Shown piece after piece: positions 1 to 5,039 of a stretch of 5,294 nucleotides of DNA. This DNA is from AP-16 sp036395835 (GTDB taxonomy: Bacteria; Pseudomonadota; Alphaproteobacteria; Rhizobiales; Xanthobacteraceae). The notes under the pieces were generated by a model. The model saw nothing but the letters and a program-made list of their open reading frames with translations, made no database searches and had not been told where the DNA came from. The position numbers and the translations under genes were made by a program. The DNA is taken from positions 1 to 5,294 of the forward strand of contig DASWCW010000207.1 in assembly GCA_036395835.1 (NCBI GenBank), written 5' to 3'. The stretch's first letter is position 1; each line of letters opens with the position of its first letter.

Positions 1-623
1 AAATCCTGCTGATCGGCGGTGACGCCGAAGGTGCCGAGAATCTTGCCGCCGTGCTTGGCCAGGGCTTCGCTGAAATACTGGTTGTGGCCCTTGCCGTAGT
101 CGGTAGTGTCGTGGATGACCGCGAAGGTCCTGTAGCCGAGGCTGCTCAGGAGCTCGGCGTTGGTCTGATTCTGGTTGATCATCGTGCCGTTGACGCGATG
201 GATCTCGGCATATTTGTTGCGGTAGGTGATGTCGGGCAGCACCGCGCCCCACACCACGACCGGCAGGCCGAACTTGTGATAGGTGTCGACCGCGGCGATC
301 GCGGTCGATGAGCAATAATGGGTTGCCGCCGCGATGATGTCCTTGTCGGCCGCCATCTTGGTGGCCTGCTGAACCGCGACGTTGGGCTTGCACTCGTCGT
401 CGAGCACGACGAGCTCGTATTCATATTTCGCTTTTGCATCTGCGTTGCGCAGCCGCACCGCGAGATCGGCCGAGTTGCGCCCGCCGAGGCCGTTCACTGA
501 GACGCCGCCCGTGAGCGGACCGATGAACCCGACCTTGACTTTGTCCTTGGCCGCGGCGCCCAGCGTGAATGCGGCGAGCAGCACGCCCGCGATGACGAAA
601 CCTGCCCCGTGCCGTTTGCTCAT
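1..623 (-). CDS. Branched-chain amino-acid-type ABC transporter substrate-binding protein (N-terminal part)
   Basis: Periplasmic type I binding protein that would capture a small ligand, classically an amino acid, and deliver it to a LivHMGF-type ABC importer. The window holds 207 codons of an expected 370-400; the C-terminal half lies beyond position 1. Residues 1-25 form a signal peptide (basic MSKRHG, hydrophobic core, AAA cleavage site before K26). The mature protein opens with VKVGFIGPLTGG, typical of the family. DDEC (C78) and HYCSS (C104) match the positions of the disulfide and the CSS ligand loop of E. coli LivJ/LivK. HDTTDYGKG at 171-179 matches the second-lobe opening. The ATG at 623 is preceded by GGGAGG about six bases upstream. 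No permease or ATPase gene is visible on this side. The family is secure. The ligand is unknown, because this family also binds aromatics, amides and urea. Confidence 0.93.
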   Translation of the reverse strand, partial: MSKRHGAGFVIAGVLLAAFTLGAAAKDKVKVGFIGPLTGGVSVNGLGGRNSADLAVRLRNADAKAKYEYELVVLDDECKPNVAVQQATKMAADKDIIAAATHYCSSTAIAAVDTYHKFGLPVVVWGAVLPDITYRNKYAEIHRVNGTMINQNQTNAELLSSLGYRTFAVIHDTTDYGKGHNQYFSEALAKHGGKILGTFGVTADQQD

Positions 624-649
624 TTCTTGCCTCCCTCTTGCGTGGACCG

Positions 650-677
650 ATCTTAGACGAGGCATTTGCCATTGCAA
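650..677 (-). promoter_or_regulatory. Candidate sigma70 promoter of the substrate-binding protein
   Basis: On the minus strand TTGCAA (672-677) and TAAGAT (650-655) are 16 bases apart and match the -35 and -10 consensus at four of six positions each. Transcription would start near 643, giving a short leader that still contains the GGGAGG ribosome site. TTTGC-CATT-GCAAA (665-678) is an inverted repeat that overlaps the -35 element and could be an operator. This is pattern matching only. Confidence 0.35.
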
Positions 678-836
678 AAGCCGGGAAGGCCGGCACCGCA
701 GGCGCGGGCTCGCAAGCCTCGGTATTCCTGCGATCCACGCTTATCGGGCCTACGTAGATTTCCGGAATGGACGGCCGGCGCGGCGCATCCGAAGCTGCCG
801 CGTTTTTCCGCTTCCCGGAGCGCGGAGCAATCCGAC

Positions 837-1058
837 ATGAAGGAAACCTCAGCCGAGCTTTTGACGCGGTGCATGGCGGCGACCCGGAACGGGGCGGATT
901 TCCCGGCGATTTGGCATTCGGTCCTGAAGGGGCACGCGCTGGTGGTCGGCCAGCCGGTCAATTCGGTCCGCGCCGGCCACATCACGCTCGAGGTCCCGCT
1001 CATCACCGGCCAGCGCCTGGTGTTCGATTCGAGCTCGAGCGAGCTTGCCTTGGGCTGA
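837..1058 (+). CDS. Small uncharacterised protein, 73 aa
   Basis: A 73-residue protein starting MKETSAELLTRCMAATRNG and ending SSSSELALG. It has no signal peptide, membrane segment or cysteine motif (one Cys, C12). The first half looks helical (AELLTRCMAATRNG, then FPAIWHSVLKG). The second half looks like beta strands (HALVVGQPV, HITLEVPLI, QRLVFDSS). I read this as a small cytoplasmic alpha/beta domain. The ATG at 837 is preceded by GCGGAGC with nine bases of spacing. The same frame is open upstream to 666, but that stretch has no ribosome site and an arginine/proline-rich composition like a shadow frame, so I chose 837. It diverges from the binding-protein gene and converges on the DHFR-like gene, 39 bases away. 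It resembles small conserved orphans I associate with Bradyrhizobium-type genomes, which is memory and not a search. Function is unknown. Confidence 0.6.
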   Translation: MKETSAELLTRCMAATRNGADFPAIWHSVLKGHALVVGQPVNSVRAGHITLEVPLITGQRLVFDSSSSELALG

Positions 1059-1097
1059 CCGCGGCCCGGCCCGGCCGATCGACGAGCTTCCTTGGCG

Positions 1098-1496
1098 CTA
1101 CTGGACCGCCGTCAGCCAAAGCGGATCGAACCAGCGATCGGCCTCCCCGTCATAGGGCAGCCGCGTGATGTCCCAGTGCTGGACGAAACGGGCATAGGCG
1201 GCGAACACCGGCGGTCCGCCGCCGACGAAAATCATGCGGCCCGGATATGTGGCGATGGCAGCCTCGGGCGCGAGCGAAGAGCGGATCTCCACGATCGTGC
1301 GTTCCGCATAGGCGAATTCTGGCACCGAGCTTTTCGTGCGCGGTCCCGTCAGGATGACATGGCCGCGCGTCATGTCCCAGAAGCGCTGCACGTCCGCGAT
1401 GTATTCGTGGCCTTTGGCGCCTTCCCACGGCAGCATACCGTTGAGCCCGAGCTGGCCCCGCTTGCCGATGGCGCACATGGCACGAACGTAGGACAT
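1098..1496 (-). CDS. Short dihydrofolate-reductase-like protein, 132 aa
   Basis: A DHFR-fold protein. The classical reaction is NADPH-dependent reduction of dihydrofolate to tetrahydrofolate. CAIGKRGQLGLNGMLPW (residues 8-24) matches the N-terminal strand and Met20-loop motif with its LPW. ADVQRFWDMTRGHVILTG (34-51) aligns with the E. coli segment that carries catalytic Asp27, giving D35. GPRT (51-54) matches the NADPH-binding GRxT region. IFVGGGPPVF (89-98) is the second cofactor GGG motif. ITRLPYDGEADRWF (110-123) matches the LTHIxxxxEGDxxF strand. Differences are five extra residues between LPW and AD and an end shortly after the DRWF segment, so the last 30-35 residues of a 159-aa DHFR are absent. 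The ATG at 1496 has GGGAG seven bases upstream. The frame stays open to 1769, but that stretch shows no family similarity. It could be a divergent reductase and not the housekeeping FolA. Confidence 0.8.
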   Translation of the reverse strand: MSYVRAMCAIGKRGQLGLNGMLPWEGAKGHEYIADVQRFWDMTRGHVILTGPRTKSSVPEFAYAERTIVEIRSSLAPEAAIATYPGRMIFVGGGPPVFAAYARFVQHWDITRLPYDGEADRWFDPLWLTAVQ

Positions 1497-1819
1497 GACG
1501 CGCTCCCTGGCCCGCCCCCAACCCTCCTGCACGAGAGTCCGGCACTCGCTTGCGATTTCCCGGCGCCTCGGCGGTTGGGCTCTGGCAAATCCCTCGCCAT
1601 CCATGAGCGATCCAGCCGCGGCCATCAAGCAAATTTGCATCAAACGATTCGAGCTTCGATGCGCCTTTGGGTGAATACCGGAGGTGACGTCCGGGATCGA
1701 GGACGGAACAGGATTCCGTGCCCGGGAACTACAACGCAAAGAGACGCGCGCTTCCGCAGAGGAACGCAAGGCGACCTGCGCAACGCGCCCGGAAGTTGGC
1801 GCGCCGTGAAGAGGCCGCG
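1497..1819. other. Divergent non-coding region between DHFR-like and zinc-ribbon-like genes
   Basis: 323 bases lie between two divergent starts. Frames here are open on both strands, but they have no credible start with a ribosome site and look like GC-driven shadows. I see no RNA gene or insertion element. An AT-rich patch at 1624-1650 contains the palindrome listed separately. No convincing -35/-10 pair was found for either gene. Confidence 0.5.
1629..1638. promoter_or_regulatory. 10-bp palindrome, possible operator
   Basis: GCAAATTTGC is a perfect palindrome flanked on both sides by ATCAA (1624-1628 and 1639-1643). It sits in the only AT-rich patch of the divergent region, 133 bases from the DHFR-like start and 182 from the zinc-ribbon-like start. 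That placement suits a shared regulator site. One occurrence cannot establish function. Confidence 0.25.
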
Positions 1820-2023
1820 ATGAGCAACATTTTCTTGGAATGTCCGAAGACCGAGCGCCGGGTCGACCTCGGCATTGCCGCCAAGCCCGCGACCGTCGCC
1901 ATGCTGAAATCGCTCGGGTTCCCGATGCGATGCCCGTTCTGCGATCAGCCGCACGATTGGCGAATCTTGACGCTGGGGAGCTGGGCGCCGGATCGGCTCA
2001 GCACGCAAGCCGGCCGCCGGTGA
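1820..2023 (+). CDS. Small Cys3-His zinc-ribbon-like protein, 67 aa
   Basis: A 67-residue protein starting MSNIFLECPKTERRVDLGIA. C8 (LECP) is followed by C38-P-F-C41 and H45 (CPFCDQPHDW), which could form a single Cys3-His metal site. I recall many small alphaproteobacterial proteins with the plan F-x-CP-x-TGR-x-V-x-TGI, a linker, then CP-x-C-x3-H-x-W. This protein fits that plan with a degenerate first half (TERRVDLGI in place of TGRxVxTGI). Zinc binding is inferred. The ATG at 1820 has GAAGAGG five bases upstream. A longer frame from 1718 would add 34 mostly basic residues with no similarity and was not used. It converges with the lytic transglycosylase gene, 65 bases away, with no clear terminator between them. 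No partner or function is known to me. Confidence 0.65.
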   Translation: MSNIFLECPKTERRVDLGIAAKPATVAMLKSLGFPMRCPFCDQPHDWRILTLGSWAPDRLSTQAGRR

Positions 2024-2088
2024 GGCAGATCAGTCCGCCGCGGAAGCCCGATCCGACTTGATGCGCAAGCAATCGAGCTTGGCTTGGT

Positions 2089-3516
2089 TCACGCCAGCCG
2101 AGCCGCACGCGGGCTTGGTGCCGCGCGCCGGTGCGGGGCAGCGGGCTGTTCGCGCCGAAGCGCGTGCGAAGCTTCCGCCGCCGAGCCGTGCACCGAGGAC
2201 GAGCCGGCGGGGTGCGCGTGTGGCGTGCTTTTCGGGGCAGCAATGATGCTCTTCGGAGCCGGAATGTTCTTGGCCGCGTCATTCGACGCCACATGCGCCA
2301 GCTTCACACCAGGTGCGGGCTGGTGCGCCGCAGTTGCCGAACGATCCGACCGGGGCGATGCAGTCTTGGGCGCCGCCGCGTTCGACGCCACATGCGCCAG
2401 CTTCACGCCAGGCGCGGGCTGGTGCGCTGCAGCTTCCGAACGACCCGACCGGGGCGATGCAGTCTTGGGCGCCGCCGCGGCGTTCGACGCCACATGCGCC
2501 AGCTTCACGCCGGGTGCGGGCTGGTGCGCTGCAGTTGCCGAACGATCCGACCGGGGCGATGCAGCCTTGGACGCCGCCGCGGCGTTCGACGCCACATGGG
2601 CCAGCTTCACGGCGGGTGCGGGCTGGTGCGCCGCGGCTGTCGAACGATCCGGCTGGGACGATGCGGCCTTGGGACGATCATGCGCCGCGGCCGCCGAACG
2701 ATCCGGCTGGCGCGCCACGACGATCGTATGCGCGGGGTGATCCGTACGGTGGATCGCGATCACCGGCTGAACGCGATGCGGAGCGGGCTTGGCGAGTTGC
2801 TCGCAGGGCCGGGGCGCCGCGGGCGTCACGCTCCAATTGCCGGCATCGACGCCGGTCCACTCCTGCGCGGAACGGCCGGTGATGATCCGGACATAGGTTT
2901 CGGTCTCTTGCGGCAGAATCCTGCGCTTCGCCAGCCAGTCCTCGACCCGCTTCGGGCCGGCGTTATACGCCGCGGCGGCAAGGCCGAGATTTCCGAACTG
3001 CGTGCGCAGCTCGCGCAACAGCTCCGCAGACTTCCGCAGCGCCTGGATCGGATCGAATGGATTGGCGAGCCCAACCAGGCGAGCCGTGCCGGGCATGAAT
3101 TGCGCAATCCCTTGCGCGCCGGCGTGGCTGACGGAGAGCGGATTGAACCGGCTCTCCTGCCAGATCAGGCGCGTGAAAAAATCGAGCGGAAGATTGTTTT
3201 GTGAGGCCGACCGGTCGAGCGTCGCACAAATCGCATCCGCGGTCGCTTCGACAGTCGCGGGCGGCGGCGGAACAGATCCGGCAACGGCATTGGATTGCTT
3301 CTCGGGATCCGAACCGGAAACCAAAACGCTCGGCGCCGGCTCGACCGAATCGAGCGCTGCATCCTGCGGGGTTTGATCCGATTGCGCTGCGGTCGTTTGC
3401 GGCGACGCATTCGCATCGGTTTCGATCTCAACAGATGCCAGCGGTTCGAGCCGTGCTTGAATCGGCACAAGAACCGGAGCAGCCGCGACCGCTGTCGCGG
3501 CAAGCAGAGCACGCAT
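2089..3516 (-). CDS. Exported lytic transglycosylase (SLT domain) with C-terminal repeat tail
   Basis: Cleaves peptidoglycan glycan strands between MurNAc and GlcNAc, forming 1,6-anhydroMurNAc, in the periplasm. It is 475 aa long. Residues 1-21 form a weak signal peptide (MRALLAATAVAAAPVLVPIQA) with a single Arg. Residues 22-90 are an acidic, Pro/Ala/Thr-rich linker. The SLT domain spans about 92-225. IWQESRFNPLSVS carries the catalytic glutamate E121. GAQGIAQFMPGTA (133-145) and AAAYNAGPKRVEDW (181-194) are the other family motifs. C97 and C238 flank the domain and may form a disulfide. Residues 265-475 are a low-complexity basic Ala/Pro/His tail, mostly tandem repeats. The ATG at 3516 is the only ATG before the upstream in-frame stop (3553-3555); its ribosome site is weak (GGTGGG). 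The tail may thread through or bind the wall, which is inference. The enzyme family is secure; the specific subfamily is not. Confidence 0.93.
   Translation of the reverse strand: MRALLAATAVAAAPVLVPIQARLEPLASVEIETDANASPQTTAAQSDQTPQDAALDSVEPAPSVLVSGSDPEKQSNAVAGSVPPPPATVEATADAICATLDRSASQNNLPLDFFTRLIWQESRFNPLSVSHAGAQGIAQFMPGTARLVGLANPFDPIQALRKSAELLRELRTQFGNLGLAAAAYNAGPKRVEDWLAKRRILPQETETYVRIITGRSAQEWTGVDAGNWSVTPAAPRPCEQLAKPAPHRVQPVIAIHRTDHPAHTIVVARQPDRSAAAAHDRPKAASSQPDRSTAAAHQPAPAVKLAHVASNAAAASKAASPRSDRSATAAHQPAPGVKLAHVASNAAAAPKTASPRSGRSEAAAHQPAPGVKLAHVASNAAAPKTASPRSDRSATAAHQPAPGVKLAHVASNDAAKNIPAPKSIIAAPKSTPHAHPAGSSSVHGSAAEASHALRREQPAAPHRRAAPSPRAARLA
2282..2673 (-). repeat. In-frame tandem repeat array, four copies of 99-102 bp
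   Basis: Copies begin on the plus strand at 2282, 2381, 2483 and 2585, each with TTCGACGCCACATG. The spacings are 99, 102 and 102 bases, all multiples of three. They encode residues about 290-412 of the lytic transglycosylase, with the consensus DRSxTAAHQPAPGVKLAHVA. The first three copies differ at only a few bases. The fourth is more diverged and loses the pattern near 2673. The 99-base copy lacks one alanine codon. A 29-base segment recurs at 2628-2656 and 2682-2710 with small changes, showing an older duplication 54 bases long. Confidence 0.95.
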
Positions 3517-3599
3517 GTGGATTTCCCACCGTCCGAGTTCGAGAGGTGCGGTTCAAATGGATGGATATCCAAGTAGGTTCAAGGCGCCCGATGTCGCAG

Positions 3600-3627
3600 G
3601 GTATAAAGCGATGTGATAGTCGATCAA
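3600..3627 (-). promoter_or_regulatory. Candidate sigma70 promoter of the lytic transglycosylase
   Basis: On the minus strand TTGATC (3622-3627) and TATACC (3600-3605) are separated by 16 bases. Four of six bases match in each element. Transcription from near 3593 would leave a leader of about 77 bases. The 168-base gap to the upstream amidohydrolase gene makes a separate promoter likely. Confidence 0.35.
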
Positions 3628-3684
3628 TTGCGGGAGTCGTCGCCTACGCGGCGGGGCAAAGCGAGCGCAAGTCGAGAATGCAGA

Positions 3685-4698
3685 TCAGCCCGGTCCCAAC
3701 TGGGGGAATAGAGCGCGCGGATTTTCGTCGACGATTTTTCTGAAATCGGCATCGGAGAACCCGGCGCGGCGCAGCGTCCCGAGCGGGTCGCGATCGGCCG
3801 GAGGAAACGAATAATCGCTTCCCAGCACGATGCGGTCGACCGAAACCCGGGTCGCCAGCCAGCGCAGGATCGCCGGATCGTGCAGGATCGAATCGTAATA
3901 AAACCGGGTCAGGTAAGCCGAGGGCTCGTTCGCCGCAGAATTGCCCTGGGCTGGCCGATCCATACGGCCGTGCATGCAATCGAAGCGTCCGCTCAGATAG
4001 GGAAATGTGCCGCCCCCGTGCGAGAGGAGAATGCGCAGCCGCGGGAAGCGATCGAGCACGCCGGCGAAGATCAGCGATCCGACGCAAAGCGTGGTGTCGT
4101 GAGGATATTGCGCGATCTGTGACAGCGCGAAACGCGTGGTGCGCGGCAGTGCGGCGGGCTGGGTCGGATGGATGAAGATGGCGATGTCGAGCTCGACCGC
4201 CGCGTGCCAAAATTCATCGAGGTCGAGTTCCCCGAGGTTCACTCCCTCGACGTTGGCGGCGACGACCGCTCCGACGGCTCCGAGCTTTTTCACGGCATGC
4301 TCGAGTTCGGCCGCGGCGGCCGCTGCATTCGGCAGCGGAACCGTCGCCAGCATGGAGAACCGCCGGTCGTGACGGCCGCATAATGCGGCCAGATGCTCGT
4401 TGAGAAACCGGTGCCAGCGACGCCGGCGATCCTCCGCAAGGCCGTAACCGAACACGTCGGCCCAAATCGAGAGCACTTGCCGGTCGACGCCCTGCTCGGC
4501 CATCCCCGCGAAGCGCCGCTCGATGGGCTCGACCAGCGTTTCGAAGAACGGCCGCAGCTTCAGCCCGTAGTCGAATTGCAGCGCGCAGCGACAGGAGGGC
4601 GGCTGCTTCACGAGCGACACGCCGAACTCCGCGGCGCGCGTTTCCAGCGCCTCGAGGATGCAAGGCGGAACGTAGTGGGCGTGAACGTCGGTCGGCAT
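3685..4698 (-). CDS. ACMSD-type amidohydrolase-family decarboxylase (Amidohydro_2), 337 aa
   Basis: A metal-dependent TIM-barrel enzyme of the amidohydrolase 2 family, closest by eye to 2-amino-3-carboxymuconate-6-semialdehyde decarboxylase (ACMSD). Metal ligands are visible: the HxH pair H6 and H8 (DVHAHYVPP), H177 (FIHPTQ) and D295 (GSDYSFPP). H227 in SHGGGTFPYL is the catalytic histidine. R49 (LKLRPFF) and R238 (LSGRFD) match the two arginines that, from memory of Pseudomonas ACMSD, hold the substrate carboxylates. Further agreement is seen in MAEQGVDRQVLS and in FGYG at 83-86. Length is normal. The ATG at 4698 is the only ATG in its frame before the upstream stop at 4753-4755, yet it has no recognisable ribosome site, so translation may be weak or leaderless. 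The gene stands alone, without kynurenine or aromatic-catabolism neighbours, so the substrate is open; other family members act on resorcylate, salicylate or uracil-type acids. Confidence 0.88.
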   Translation of the reverse strand: MPTDVHAHYVPPCILEALETRAAEFGVSLVKQPPSCRCALQFDYGLKLRPFFETLVEPIERRFAGMAEQGVDRQVLSIWADVFGYGLAEDRRRRWHRFLNEHLAALCGRHDRRFSMLATVPLPNAAAAAAELEHAVKKLGAVGAVVAANVEGVNLGELDLDEFWHAAVELDIAIFIHPTQPAALPRTTRFALSQIAQYPHDTTLCVGSLIFAGVLDRFPRLRILLSHGGGTFPYLSGRFDCMHGRMDRPAQGNSAANEPSAYLTRFYYDSILHDPAILRWLATRVSVDRIVLGSDYSFPPADRDPLGTLRRAGFSDADFRKIVDENPRALFPQLGPG

Positions 4699-4888
4699 GC
4701 TCGCTGGGCTCGTTGGGGCGCAAGGGTACCGACTTTGCCATCGCTTCGCACCTCAACCTGCTGCTGCCCGACAGCGACCAGCCGGCCCGGGCGGAAATTG
4801 CAAGGCGCCGCCGAAGCATCCGGTCGAAAGTTCGTCTGTTGAACTCAACTCCTGGTCGCCGCGGCTGCCGTGCCGCCTAGCTGTGAAA

Positions 4889-4904
4889 CTGAACACTTGT
4901 TCAG
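4889..4904. promoter_or_regulatory. 16-bp palindromic operator candidate
   Basis: CTGAACA-CT-TGTTCAG has perfect 7-base arms around a 2-base centre, the size and shape of many TetR-family operators. A second inverted pair, TAGCTG (4878-4883) and CAGCTA (4902-4907), overlaps its right arm. It lies 136 bases before the start at 5040 and 191 before the start at 4698, so either gene could be controlled. No regulator gene is visible in the window. Confidence 0.45.
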
Positions 4905-4963
4905 CTAATTGGGGCAGGAGCAGATCGCGTCCGCCGGCGGCCCGACCAAACGCATTCGCGCAA

Positions 4964-4988
4964 GGAACCTAGTACGGATGGCCAAGTT
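4964..4988 (+). promoter_or_regulatory. Candidate EcfG-type (general stress response) promoter
   Basis: GGAAC (4964-4968), then 16 bases, then AGTT (4985-4988). The alphaproteobacterial general-stress sigma factor EcfG recognises GGAAC-N16/17-CGTT, so only the first base of the -10 element departs. Transcription would begin near 4996, giving a leader of about 44 bases. That leader would contain the hairpin and the strong ribosome site of the gene at 5040. Confidence 0.45.
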
Positions 4989-5004
4989 TACGTGGCGCGA
5001 CCAT

Positions 5005-5019
5005 GCCCCATGGTGGGGC
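5005..5019 (+). other. Small hairpin in the presumed 5' leader
   Basis: GCCCCA-TGG-TGGGGC forms a six-pair stem with a three-base loop and ends seven bases before the AGGAGG ribosome site (5027-5032). No T tract follows, so it is unlikely to be a terminator. It may stabilise the leader or influence translation, or it may be chance in GC-rich DNA. Confidence 0.35.
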
Positions 5020-5039
5020 GCAGAACAGGAGGCGCGATC

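Larger units (their letters stand above)
4699..5039. other. Divergent non-coding region with regulatory candidates
   Basis: 341 bases separate the amidohydrolase start from the start of the exported low-complexity protein. No frame here has a start with a ribosome site, and no RNA gene is apparent. From left to right it holds small inverted repeats (CGAA-AG-TTCG at 4825-4834, GTTGA-AC-TCAAC at 4838-4849), the strong palindrome at 4889-4904, the candidate ECF promoter at 4964-4988 and a hairpin at 5005-5019. Confidence 0.55.

Noticed and set aside
421..738. 105-aa minus-strand frame across the start of the binding protein
   Set aside because: It overlaps the real minus-strand gene in another frame, and its sequence is a frame-shifted reading of the signal peptide region.
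1059..1097. GC-rich CGGCC repeats between convergent genes as a terminator
   Set aside because: A short stem is possible, but no T tract follows on either strand and the pairing is ambiguous.
1098..1769. DHFR-like gene starting at 1769 with a 91-aa N-terminal extension
   Set aside because: The extension shows no similarity to the family and is Arg/Ser-rich. The start at 1496 has a good ribosome site and places the DHFR motif at its normal distance from the N-terminus.
1092..1823. 243-aa plus-strand frame
   Set aside because: It overlaps the DHFR-like gene in antisense, is Arg/Pro-rich and has no recognisable motif.
2066..2081. CAAGC-AATCGA-GCTTG hairpin as a terminator between convergent genes
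   Set aside because: Only five pairs, a six-base loop and no T run, so it is not distinguishable from chance.
2084..2740. 218-aa plus-strand frame with repeated FDATCASFTPGAGWCAA units
   Set aside because: It is the antisense shadow of the lytic transglycosylase repeat tail. The periodicity comes from the coding repeats on the other strand, and it has no ribosome site or family similarity.
2131..3204. 357-aa arginine-rich plus-strand frame
   Set aside because: Antisense to the clearly recognised SLT domain, with composition typical of GC-driven shadow frames.
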